This document shows, in pieces, positions 8,670 to 15,916 of a DNA stretch of 48,347 nucleotides; position 1 is the first letter of the stretch; each line of letters opens with the position of its first letter. Origin of the DNA: Oscillospiraceae bacterium (lineage in GTDB: Bacteria; Bacillota; Clostridia; Oscillospirales; Oscillospiraceae); the NCBI GenBank assembly GCA_902793285.1, contig CADBCV010000007.1, positions 1-48,347 on the forward strand. The letters are read 5' to 3'. The notes below the pieces were generated by a model. The model was not told the DNA's origin and ran no database searches. It worked only from the letters and a program-made list of their open reading frames with translations. Position numbers and translations under genes: made by a program.

Positions 8670-10358
8670 TCAATCGAACGCGCCCTCGGCGTACTGGGTG
8701 GTGACGGCGCCGCTCGCCGCGGAGGAGACGGTCTTGCAGTATTTGACGAGATAGCCGGACTTGACCTTCAGCGGCGGCTGCTTCCAGGCGGCGATGCGCG
8801 ACTCGATGGTCTTCTCGTCCACGTTCAGGTTAATGCTGCGGTTCGGGATATCGACGGTGATGGTGTCCCCGTCCTCAATGACGGCGAACACGCCGCCCTC
8901 CATGGCCTCCGGCGAGACGTGGCCGATGGCGGCGCCGCGGGTCGCCCCGGAGAAGCGCCCGTCTGTCAGCAGGGACACGGTCTCGCCCAGGCCGCGGCCC
9001 ACGATGGCCGCCGTGGGGGAGAGCATCTCGCGCATACCGGGGCCGCCCTTGGGCCCTTCGCACTTGATGACCACCATGTCGCCCGGGACGATGTCGCCGC
9101 GGAGGATGGCCTGGGTCGCGTCTTCCATATAATAGAACACGCGGGCGCGGCCGGTGTGCTTCATCATCTGCTCGCACACGGCGGCGGCCTTGACCACGCA
9201 GCCCTGCGGGGCGAGGTTTCCGAACAGCACCGCGAGACCGCCCTGCGGGCTGTAGGGGTCCTCGACGGAGCGGATCACGCTGTAGTCCTTGACATTGTGG
9301 CCGGGCAGCAGCTCGCCGATCGTCCTGCCCGCGACGGTGAGACAGTCGGTGTGGATGAAGCCCTTGCGGTTCAGTTCCTGCATGACGGCGTAAATGCCGC
9401 CGGCCCTGTAGAGATCGTCCATGTGGTGGTGGCCGTTGGGACTGATGTGGCAGAGGTTCGGCGTGGTCTTGCTGATCTCGTCAAACTTCTGCAGAGGGAG
9501 CCGGAGCCCGAGCTCGTTTGCGATGGCGGGCAGGTGGAGCGTCGTGTTGGTGGAGCCCGCGATGGCCATGTCGACGCGGATGGCGTTTTCAAAGGCTTTC
9601 TCGGTCAGGATGGCGCGGGGGCGCGTGTCGGTCTTCACGAGATCGACCACGCGCATACCGGCGCGCTTTGCCAAGGCCAGGCGCTCCCCGTAATAGCTGG
9701 GGATGGTGCCGTTGCCGGGCAGGGCCATGCCGAGCGCCTCGGCCAGACAGTTCATGGAGTTTGCCGTGAACATGCCCGAACAGCTCCCGCAGCCGGGGCA
9801 GCAGTGCTGGGTCAGCTCCTCCTGCTCCTCCTCGGTCATCTCCCCGGCGTGGACCTTGCCGACGGTCTCGATGCAGGCGGAGTAGTCCGACACGTCGCCG
9901 CGGTAATGGCCGGTGGGCATAGGGCCGCCGGAGACGACGATGGAGGGGATGTTCATGCGCGCGGCGGCCATGATGGCACCGGGCACGGTCTTGTCGCAGG
10001 AGACGACGAGCACCAGACCGTCAAGCCCGTGGGCCATGGTCATGCTCTCGATGCTGTCGGCGATGAGCTCGCGGCTCGGCAGGGGGTACATCATGCCCTT
10101 GTGGGCCATGGTGATGCCGTCGCAGATGGCGATGGCGGGAAATTCCACCGGCACGCCGCCGGCCATCAGGACGCCCTGCTTGGCGGCGTCGGCAATGCCG
10201 CGCAGATGGAAGTGGCCCGGGACGATCTCATTGAACGTGTTGACAACGCCAATGAGCGGCTTGCGGCCGATGTTCTCCTGCAGGTGCCCCGTGGCGTAGA
10301 GGAGGCTGCGGGCGTCGGCGTGCTCGACGCCGGCAAAGATTTTTTCGGATTTCAGCAT
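8670..10358 (-). CDS. IlvD/Edd family dehydratase
   Basis: A 562-residue iron-sulfur dehydratase, typical length. It removes water from a 2,3-dihydroxy acid to give a 2-oxo acid: dihydroxy-acid dehydratase (branched-chain amino acids) or a sugar-acid dehydratase. Family motifs are intact: C121 in CDKTVPG, and the [16 protein letters not shown] block with C193. The first cysteine found in some IlvD proteins is replaced by PGHFHL (about 47-52), as in the subgroup common in clostridia and archaea. The ATG at 10358 follows GAGGTGAT. It starts 27 bases after the transketolase pair and is clearly in that operon. Together with a TRAP transporter and GntR regulator across the divergent promoter, this suggests a catabolic sugar-acid substrate; classical ilvD cannot be excluded from sequence alone. 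Confidence 0.9.
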   Translation of the reverse strand: MLKSEKIFAGVEHADARSLLYATGHLQENIGRKPLIGVVNTFNEIVPGHFHLRGIADAAKQGVLMAGGVPVEFPAIAICDGITMAHKGMMYPLPSRELIADSIESMTMAHGLDGLVLVVSCDKTVPGAIMAAARMNIPSIVVSGGPMPTGHYRGDVSDYSACIETVGKVHAGEMTEEEQEELTQHCCPGCGSCSGMFTANSMNCLAEALGMALPGNGTIPSYYGERLALAKRAGMRVVDLVKTDTRPRAILTEKAFENAIRVDMAIAGSTNTTLHLPAIANELGLRLPLQKFDEISKTTPNLCHISPNGHHHMDDLYRAGGIYAVMQELNRKGFIHTDCLTVAGRTIGELLPGHNVKDYSVIRSVEDPYSPQGGLAVLFGNLAPQGCVVKAAAVCEQMMKHTGRARVFYYMEDATQAILRGDIVPGDMVVIKCEGPKGGPGMREMLSPTAAIVGRGLGETVSLLTDGRFSGATRGAAIGHVSPEAMEGGVFAVIEDGDTITVDIPNRSINLNVDEKTIESRIAAWKQPPLKVKSGYLVKYCKTVSSAASGAVTTQYAEGAFD

Positions 10359-10385
10359 AGTATCACCTCAAAATGTGTTTGCCGC

Positions 10386-11321
10386 TTATTCTCTCGCGGC
10401 CTTGGCGGTGTTCACGATGTCCTGCACGGAAAGGCCGTAGGCGTCGAGCAGCTCGCTCGCCTTGCCGCTGCGGGGGTACACGTCCCGGAGGCCCATGCGC
10501 AAAACCTTGCAGGGGTGGAAGTGGCAGGCGGCCTCGCAGATGGCGCTGGACATGCCGCCGTAGATGTTGTGGTCCTCAACGGCGACAGCGCAGTTTGTGC
10601 GCCGGAGCACCGCGGCGACCCCCTCGGTATCCAGGGGCTTGACGGTGGAAACGTCCACCAGCACGCCGTTCACGCCCTCTTCGTGGAGCCGGTCGAGCGC
10701 GGCGATGGCCCTGTCCATGATAAAGCCGGAGGCGAAGATGGCCACATCGTCGCCGTAGCTTTTGACCTCGCGGATCTTGCCGAAGGCGTAGGGCGTCCCC
10801 TCGGGGAAGACCTCGGGCTCGCGCCCGCTGCCGAGACGCAGATACGCGGGCCCTTCAAGCTGCATCATGGCTTTCGCGGCCTCGTAGGCTTGCTGCGCGT
10901 CGGCCGGGGTCAGGATCTTGACGCCGGGCATACTGCGCAGGATGCCGATGTCCTCATAGAACTGGTGCGTGACGCCCTCGCGCTCGCCGCCGAGCATCCC
11001 GCCGTTGAGACCGATCAGCTTCACGTTGAGACCCGGGTAGGCCACAAAGGTGCGGATCATCTCGCAGGCGCGCATGGTCAGAAAGCCGGCGTAGGAGACG
11101 ACGACGGGCTTCATGCCGGTGGTGGCCATGCCGGCGGCGATGTCCACGGCGTCCTGTTCGGCGATGCCGACTTCAATGACGCGGTCGGGGAACTCCTCGC
11201 GGAACTTGGTTGCGCGCGCGGCGGCCACCGCGTCAGGGGAAATGATGACGATTTTGTCATCCTCGCGCGCCAGCTCCTGAATGGCGCGCATGGCGGCTTC
11301 TCTTGTGCTCTTGGTAGCCAT
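10386..11321 (-). CDS. Transketolase, C-terminal (pyrimidine-binding) subunit
   Basis: A 311-residue protein matching the C-terminal half of transketolase (pyrimidine-binding domain plus transketolase C domain). EVGIAEQDAVDIAAGMA carries the conserved glutamate that activates TPP (around residue 54). It needs the partner encoded immediately upstream. The ATG at 11321 is preceded by GAGAGGTG; a GTG three codons earlier falls inside that site. Only 12 bases separate it from the stop of the N-terminal subunit gene. Split transketolases transfer a two-carbon ketol group; some act in the pentose phosphate pathway, others in dedicated sugar routes such as apulose-4-phosphate cleavage (AptAB). Which applies is not decidable from sequence alone. 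Confidence 0.92.
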   Translation of the reverse strand: MATKSTREAAMRAIQELAREDDKIVIISPDAVAAARATKFREEFPDRVIEVGIAEQDAVDIAAGMATTGMKPVVVSYAGFLTMRACEMIRTFVAYPGLNVKLIGLNGGMLGGEREGVTHQFYEDIGILRSMPGVKILTPADAQQAYEAAKAMMQLEGPAYLRLGSGREPEVFPEGTPYAFGKIREVKSYGDDVAIFASGFIMDRAIAALDRLHEEGVNGVLVDVSTVKPLDTEGVAAVLRRTNCAVAVEDHNIYGGMSSAICEAACHFHPCKVLRMGLRDVYPRSGKASELLDAYGLSVQDIVNTAKAARE

Positions 11322-11333
11322 AGCGTTCACCTC

Positions 11334-12152
11334 TCAAATTTTGTCCTTGAGCGCCTCGCGGGCGATGGCGACTTCCTCGTCCGTGGGAACTCTCTTGTGC
11401 CAGGCGTTGTTATCTTCCATATAGGGGATGTTCTTGCCCTTGACGGTGCGGCAGGCGATGAGGGAGGGCTTGTCCGTCACCTTCTTCGCCTCGGCGATGG
11501 CCGCGCGGATCTGGCCGATGTCGTGCCCGTCGATCTCCTGCACGTGCCAGTGGAAGGCCTTCCATTTGTCGGGCACGGGGTAGAGGGAACTGAGCTCCGT
11601 CACCTTGCCGCCGGACTGGTGGTTGTTCAGATCGGCAAAGACGATCAGGTTTCCGGCCTCAAACTTCGCGGCGGCCATGGCGGCCTCCCAGATGATGCCC
11701 TCCTCCTCCTCGCCGTCGCCGACGATGACGTAGACGAAGTTGTCGATCCCCTGCATTTTGCAGCCCCGGCTCATGCCAAGGCCGATGGCGACGCCGTTTC
11801 CGAGCGAGCCGGACACGGTGTCCACGCCGGGGATCTTGTTCATATCGGGGTGGCCCTGCAGGAAGGAGCCGAGACTGCGCAGGCCCTTCAGCTCCTCCAG
11901 CGGGAAGTAGCCCTTACGGGCAAGCGCGGCGTAGAGGATGGGGCAGGCGTGCCCCTTGGAGAGGACGAAGCGGTCGCGCTCCGGCCAGCGGGGGTTCTGG
12001 GGGTCGAGCTTCATTTCATCAAAAAACAGAACCGCCATGATATCCGCGATGGACATGCAGGGACCGGGGTGGCCGTCCCCCGCGTCATGGACGGTTTCCA
12101 CCACATCCAGGCGCAGGCGGTTGGCAATACGGGAAAGTTCTTCATTTGTCAT
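11334..12152 (-). CDS. Transketolase, N-terminal (TPP/diphosphate-binding) subunit
   Basis: A 272-residue partner of the following gene. The TPP/Mg-binding motif is GDGEEEEG (145-152) with LNNHQ at about 176-180, and GDGHPGPCMS (26-35) and SKGHACP (65-71) are transketolase active-site blocks. It is the first gene of a leftward operon: tkt-N, tkt-C, dehydratase, ketopantoate-reductase-like, possibly nifJ. The ATG at 12152 has GGAGGTG ten bases upstream. A sigma-A promoter and a putative operator lie in the 5' region. Having a transketolase under a divergent GntR regulator and next to a TRAP system argues for an inducible role instead of housekeeping. Confidence 0.92.
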   Translation of the reverse strand: MTNEELSRIANRLRLDVVETVHDAGDGHPGPCMSIADIMAVLFFDEMKLDPQNPRWPERDRFVLSKGHACPILYAALARKGYFPLEELKGLRSLGSFLQGHPDMNKIPGVDTVSGSLGNGVAIGLGMSRGCKMQGIDNFVYVIVGDGEEEEGIIWEAAMAAAKFEAGNLIVFADLNNHQSGGKVTELSSLYPVPDKWKAFHWHVQEIDGHDIGQIRAAIAEAKKVTDKPSLIACRTVKGKNIPYMEDNNAWHKRVPTDEEVAIAREALKDKI

Positions 12153-12178
12153 GGGGAATAGACACCTCCAAACATAAA

Positions 12179-12194
12179 TATCCTATGTAGGACG
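12179..12194. promoter_or_regulatory. Putative GntR operator, site 1
   Basis: TATCCTATGTAGGACG contains the inverted repeat TCCTA-TG-TAGGA. It lies just downstream of the leftward -10 box, where a bound repressor would block transcription. A 13-of-16 match occurs at 13368-13383 in the same position relative to the other arm's promoter. Assignment to the GntR protein is inference. Confidence 0.5.
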
Positions 12195-12203
12195 TTTAAC
12201 CTG

Positions 12204-12232
12204 ATATTAACCGCGAATTGAACTTTTGTAAA
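12204..12232 (-). promoter_or_regulatory. Sigma-A promoter of the transketolase operon
   Basis: On the minus strand TTTACA (12227-12232), 17 bases, TAATAT (12204-12209). This places the start of transcription near 12197, about 45 bases before the first start codon and adjacent to operator site 1. Confidence 0.65.
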
Positions 12233-12318
12233 GCGGAAGTCAGCGCTTTTCTTGAATTTTGTAGGAGTGCATATTTTTAATGCCTGAAATTGTACAGTTT
12301 TTACGAGAGGTTCGGGAC

Positions 12319-12347
12319 TTGACAGGCTTTCACACCAAAATTATAAT
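12319..12347 (+). promoter_or_regulatory. Consensus sigma-A promoter of the gntR gene
   Basis: TTGACA (12319-12324), a 17-base spacer and TATAAT (12342-12347), both perfect consensus hexamers, about 35 bases before the gntR start. A TGTAGGA half-site (12260-12266) lies upstream. A strong, apparently unregulated promoter for the regulator. Confidence 0.8.
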
Positions 12348-12381
12348 ATCTTGGTTATGAAAGAGAAAGCAGGTGGCGCGT

Positions 12382-13104
12382 ATGAATGAAAGGCCGCAGT
12401 TGAATTATTTCCCTCTCCGCAGCGTCTCCGTGGTGGATGCCGTCAAGGACTGGATCCTGGAGCAGATGATCGAGGGAAAGCTGCGCCCCGGCAGCAAGCT
12501 GCCCACCGAGGCGGAGCTCTGCGCCCAACTCGGGGCGAGCCGCAACAGCATCCGGGAGGCGATCAAGCAGCTTGAGGCTTACGGCGTGCTCTATATCAAG
12601 CGGGCGGAGGGTACCTTCGTCACCGATCACTATGAGCCGAAAATGCTCTCCCCGGTGCTGTACAGCATCATCCTGCAAAACAGCCGCTGGGAGGATTTTG
12701 TGGAGCTGCGCCGCGCGATCGATATCGGCACGCTCTATTCGCTCATCTCCCGCAGCCCGTCCGGGGAGCAGCTCATCCCCCTGCGCGAGGCGCTCGAGGA
12801 ACTTGAGCGCGCGGTCAGCGACGGGGCGGGCGATGTGCGGCGCATCACCGAGGCCGACTGCAGCTTTCATAACGTCATCACCGCGCTGACCGGCAATCCC
12901 CAGCTCATCACGCTCTCGGAGTATATCAACCGCATCACCGTGCCGAGCCGCATCAAAACCACCGAGATGGTCCTCGCCACCGGGCAGATCGACTCCTATG
13001 TCCGCCTGCACCGCCAGCTCTATGCCATCATCGAGACGGGCGACAAGTCCGCCGTCGAGCGCGCGGTCGTGGACCATTACGTCTTCTGGGAAAAAATGAA
13101 CTGA
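12382..13104 (+). CDS. GntR family transcriptional regulator, FadR/FCD subfamily
   Basis: A 240-residue DNA-binding regulator. The N-terminal winged helix-turn-helix (about 15-82) includes LPTEAELCAQLGASRNSIREAIKQLEAYGVL and the wing KRAEGTFV. The C-terminal all-helical FCD ligand-binding domain follows, with the usual Asp/His metal-site pattern (ADCSFHNVI, LHRQL, VVDHYVFW). FCD regulators typically respond to small organic or sugar acids and repress adjacent catabolic genes. The ATG at 12382 has AGGTGG five bases upstream; a GTG nine bases earlier is less likely. It sits between two divergent catabolic arms that share an operator-like sequence, so it is the likely local repressor. Confidence 0.93.
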   Translation: MNERPQLNYFPLRSVSVVDAVKDWILEQMIEGKLRPGSKLPTEAELCAQLGASRNSIREAIKQLEAYGVLYIKRAEGTFVTDHYEPKMLSPVLYSIILQNSRWEDFVELRRAIDIGTLYSLISRSPSGEQLIPLREALEELERAVSDGAGDVRRITEADCSFHNVITALTGNPQLITLSEYINRITVPSRIKTTEMVLATGQIDSYVRLHRQLYAIIETGDKSAVERAVVDHYVFWEKMN

Positions 13105-13162
13105 GCGAGACGTTGAGAAAATATGTACGTTTCCAATATGGCAAAACGTTTCAATATCTAAA

Positions 13163-13188
13163 AATGTACGGCGATTTCGCCGTACATT
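13163..13188 (+). terminator. AATGTACGG hairpin, copy 2; probable gntR terminator
   Basis: AATGTACGGCGA (13163-13174) and TCGCCGTACATT (13177-13188) form a 12-bp stem followed by GCTTTTT. It therefore works as an intrinsic terminator after gntR, but it is also a member of a dispersed repeat (copies at 3788 and 27773), with a degenerate GTAGGGG-type unit just downstream (13210-13230). Confidence 0.65.
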
Positions 13189-13323
13189 GCTTTTTATGGA
13201 CATCATGCGCTGCCGGGAGGGGCGCCGCGCAACAAAACGCCCCGCCGCCCGCAGCCGTTTTCCGGATAGTGGCTTTATTAACAATGTCCAATTTTCGGGC
13301 CTGAAAATTGGAAGATATCCCAA

Positions 13324-13352
13324 TTTACAACGGGATTGCGCCGTGATACCAT
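13324..13352 (+). promoter_or_regulatory. Probable promoter of the racemase-TRAP operon
   Basis: TTTACA (13324-13329), 17 bases, TACCAT (13347-13352); a moderate match to sigma-A. It sits about 60 bases before the first start codon and just upstream of operator site 2. Confidence 0.5.
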
Positions 13353-13367
13353 AATTTTGCAAGCAAA

Positions 13368-13383
13368 CATACTATGTTGGACG
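13368..13383. promoter_or_regulatory. Putative GntR operator, site 2
   Basis: CATACTATGTTGGACG matches site 1 (12179-12194) at 13 of 16 positions and lies at a similar distance downstream of a -10 box. The pair argues that both arms of the locus are co-regulated. Confidence 0.5.
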
Positions 13384-13413
13384 AAGATCCAAACCCTGAA
13401 TGGAGGCGTCGTT

Positions 13414-14085
13414 ATGAAAGTGGGTCTCATCTATACCAGCACCACGCCGGAGCTGATCGCCGATGTGGAGCGCGAGGTCAAAGGGCAGCTCGGCGCGGAG
13501 GTGGAGCTTTTCAGTCTCCAGGACCCCAGCATCCTGGCTGAGGTGCGCGAGGCCGGGTATGTGACCACGGCGCCCGCCGCGCGGCTCATCGGCATGTATA
13601 TGAAGGCCGCGGAAAACGGTGTGGACGCGATGCTGAACCTCTGCTCCTCCGTGGGCGAGGTGGCGGACGCCGCGCAGGACTGCGCGCGCTATATCGGCGT
13701 GCCCATCGTGCGCGTGGATGAGGAGATGTGCCGCGAGGCTGTGCGTCTCGGCAGGCGCGTCGGCGTCATGGCGACGCTCCCCACCACCCTGACCCCGACC
13801 AAGAACACGGTGGCCCGTGTGGCGCGGGAGATGGGCGCGCATGTGGAGCTCGTGGACTGCCTCGTCGATGGGGCCTTCGGCCTGGATCAGGAGCAGTTCA
13901 AAAAGCGCCTGACCGACGCCGCCGCGGAGATCATAGACAAGGTGGATGTGGTCGTCCTGGCCCAGGGCAGCATGGCCTATGCGGAGGAGCATCTGCGCGG
14001 GGTCTACGGCAAGCCCTTCCTCGGCAGCCCTCGCTTCGGCGCCGCCGCGCTGAAGGAGGCGCTCAAAGCCAAGGGCGTCCTGTAA
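13414..14085 (+). CDS. Asp/Glu/hydantoin racemase-fold protein
   Basis: A 223-residue cytoplasmic protein of the Asp/Glu racemase superfamily (PF01177-like). The first catalytic cysteine is kept (C77 in LNLCSSVGE), but the second, usually in a VxxxC position near the end, reads VVLAQGSMA with Q184. One-cysteine relatives do not perform two-base racemisation and include decarboxylases and isomerases, so 'racemase' should not be taken literally. The ATG at 13414 has GGAGG nine bases upstream; an in-frame start 78 bases earlier would overlap the promoter. It is the first gene of the rightward operon, 62 bases before dctP, implying it acts on the imported acid or its first product. Confidence 0.82.
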   Translation: MKVGLIYTSTTPELIADVEREVKGQLGAEVELFSLQDPSILAEVREAGYVTTAPAARLIGMYMKAAENGVDAMLNLCSSVGEVADAAQDCARYIGVPIVRVDEEMCREAVRLGRRVGVMATLPTTLTPTKNTVARVAREMGAHVELVDCLVDGAFGLDQEQFKKRLTDAAAEIIDKVDVVVLAQGSMAYAEEHLRGVYGKPFLGSPRFGAAALKEALKAKGVL

Positions 14086-14147
14086 TTTGTGAGTCGGCCC
14101 TCGGGGTGAGGGCAACAAATATTATTCAAAACGAAAGGAAGACAACA

Positions 14148-15149
14148 ATGAAAAAGATCTTAGCTCTGGTTCTGGTCCTGTCCATGGTTTTCGCCCTCGG
14201 CGCTTTCAGTGCGAGCGCTGACGACGCGATCGTCCTGAAAATCGGCGTCTCCACCGCAGAGACCGACCCCCGCAACATTGCCGCCCAGATGTTCGCCGAT
14301 GAGATCGCCGAGAAGACCAACGGCGCTGTCAAGGCCGAGGTGTACCCCTCCGGCCAGCTCGGCGGTGACGGTCAGCTTGTCGAGTCCCTCGCCATCAACG
14401 ACGGCACCGTGGACATCGTCATCACCGACGCCTCCAACTTTGGCACCATCGTCCCCGACATGAACATCTCCGGCCTGCCCTTCCTCTTCAGCGATTTCGA
14501 CGCGGCTTTCGCCTTCATGGAGAGCGATGTTGAGGCTGCCGCCGAGGCCGAGCTGCTCGACCTCACCGGCGTGCACGTCCTGACCCACTACAGCAACGGC
14601 TTCCGCTGCGTCACGAACTCCAAGGGCCCCGTGGAGACTCCTGCCGATATGAAGGGTATGCTCATCCGCACCCCCGAGAACCAGGTCATCATGGCCACCA
14701 TGAGCGCGCTCGGCGCAAACCCCCAGCCCCTCGCCTTCTCTGAGCTGTACCAGGCTCTCCAGCAGAAGACCTATGACGCCCAGGAGAACCCCATCCCCAT
14801 CATCTACAACAACAAGCTCTATGAGGTTCAGGAGTTCCTGTCCGTCACCAACCACATCTACTCCGGCCTGTGCTTCGCCATCTCCGGCAGCGCCTGGGAC
14901 AGCCTGACTGCCGAGCAGCAGGAGATCGTCCAGGCCGCCGCGAAGAGCTCCGGCGAGTGGCAGAGCGAGACCATCCGCCAGCAGACCAATGACCTCGTCG
15001 CGAACCTCGAGGCTGAGGGCATGAAGGTCAACTTCCCGGATCTTGCTCCCTTCTCCGCCGCCACCCAGTCCGTCATCGAGGAGAACGCCCTCGGCATTTC
15101 CGAGGATCTTCTGACCGCACTGGCCGAGATGAACAAGGAAGCCGCCTGA
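14148..15149 (+). CDS. dctP: TRAP transporter solute-binding protein, DctP family
   Basis: A 333-residue extracytoplasmic binding protein. The signal peptide (1-24) has a Lys start, a hydrophobic core and ASA before D25; there is no lipobox cysteine, so it is predicted to be released rather than lipid-anchored. The mature part shows the DctP fold, with LPFLFSDFDAAFAFME, GFRCVTNSKGPV and KGMLIRTPENQV; R174 fits the conserved arginine that binds the solute carboxylate, so an organic or sugar acid is expected. The ATG at 14148 has AAAGGAAG upstream. It is followed by several hairpins before dctQM, a layout that gives more binding protein than membrane subunits. Confidence 0.93.
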   Translation: MKKILALVLVLSMVFALGAFSASADDAIVLKIGVSTAETDPRNIAAQMFADEIAEKTNGAVKAEVYPSGQLGGDGQLVESLAINDGTVDIVITDASNFGTIVPDMNISGLPFLFSDFDAAFAFMESDVEAAAEAELLDLTGVHVLTHYSNGFRCVTNSKGPVETPADMKGMLIRTPENQVIMATMSALGANPQPLAFSELYQALQQKTYDAQENPIPIIYNNKLYEVQEFLSVTNHIYSGLCFAISGSAWDSLTAEQQEIVQAAAKSSGEWQSETIRQQTNDLVANLEAEGMKVNFPDLAPFSAATQSVIEENALGISEDLLTALAEMNKEAA

Positions 15150-15173
15150 TCGATCTGAGCGGAATCTGAACGG

Positions 15174-15207
15174 GGGAAGGCCCTTTTCCCAAGAAACGGG
15201 CCTTCCC
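15174..15207 (+). terminator. Attenuating hairpin after dctP
   Basis: GGGAAGGCCC (15174-15183) pairs with GGGCCTTCCC (15198-15207), loop 14 bases, and no strong T-run. It likely limits read-through into dctQM and protects the dctP mRNA 3' end. Confidence 0.6.
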
Positions 15208-15220
15208 TCATCCTGTAACG

Positions 15221-15338
15221 ATTACTATGGCAATTTGCCATAGTAATGTCGCCATGTTTTGCGGCTGCCGCGAAAGCGGCGAGCAAAACGGCATTTTTAA
15301 AAATGATTCATGCGGCAAGTTTTCATTACCGCATGAAT
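15221..15338. repeat. Series of three further inverted repeats between dctP and dctQ
   Basis: ATTACTATGGCAA with its complement TTGCCATAGTAAT spans 15221-15247 around a single T. GTTTTGC (15256-15262) with GCAAAAC (15283-15289) encloses GCCGC-GAAA-GCGGC. ATTCATGCGG (15306-15315) pairs with CCGCATGAAT (15329-15338). No reading frame is credible. The last hairpin ends about 18 bases before the dctQ start and could affect its translation. Confidence 0.65.
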
Positions 15339-15355
15339 ATATCGGAGTGATTGCC

Positions 15356-15916
15356 ATGCGAGAAAAATTGTATAAGATCCTCAAGCGCGTGCAGACCTGG
15401 ATCGACGGCATCACGACCGGCGTCGCCTCGGTTTTGATCGGCATCATGTTTGCCGTCATCATCGCAAACGTCGTGCTGCGCGCGATCCCCGCCGTCGGCG
15501 GTTTCCGCTGGTATATGGAGTTCAGCCAGTACGCCAATGTCTGGGCCATGCTGATCGGCGCCGCCGGAATCGCCGTGCAGGGGACAAACCTGCGCGTCGA
15601 AGCGGTCGACGCGCTGGCAAAGAAGATCCCCTACGGAGAGAAAATCTCCAAAATCATCGTGGACATCGCGCTCATCCTGTTTTATATCATGGTTTACCGC
15701 AGCGGGCGCGTGTTTGCCGCAAAGTCCATGATCATCAAGGTCTCCACCATGCCGCAGTTCAAGATGGGCCAGGTCTATCAGATCTTCCCGTACGCGGCGC
15801 TCCTCTGCCTCGTTGCGGCGGCGGTGCATCTGCTTGTTACCCTGCTCGAGCCGAAGGTCGAGAGCCCGATGGAGATCATCGCGCATGAGATGGAAGGAAA
15901 GGGGGAGACAGCATGA
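15356..15916 (+). CDS. dctQ: TRAP transporter small membrane subunit, DctQ family
   Basis: A 186-residue membrane protein with four predicted helices: about 20-42 (VASVLIGIMFAVIIANVVLR), 58-80, 98-118 and 143-165. This matches the DctQ subunit that supports DctM in sodium-driven uptake of organic acids. The ATG at 15356 has CGGAGTGA upstream; longer in-frame versions would start inside the hairpin region and lack a site. Its stop overlaps the dctM start (ATGA), implying translational coupling. Confidence 0.9.
   Translation: MREKLYKILKRVQTWIDGITTGVASVLIGIMFAVIIANVVLRAIPAVGGFRWYMEFSQYANVWAMLIGAAGIAVQGTNLRVEAVDALAKKIPYGEKISKIIVDIALILFYIMVYRSGRVFAAKSMIIKVSTMPQFKMGQVYQIFPYAALLCLVAAAVHLLVTLLEPKVESPMEIIAHEMEGKGETA

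Noticed and set aside
8670-10358. Calling the dehydratase ilvD outright
   Set aside because: The motifs fit both branched-chain and sugar-acid dehydratases; no other branched-chain gene is near, and the context is catabolic.
7506-12161. A very long open frame (about 1550 codons) on the plus strand opposite four minus-strand genes
   Set aside because: It is a shadow caused by strong codon bias in GC-rich DNA. The minus-strand genes have full family motifs and ribosome binding sites; the plus frame has none.
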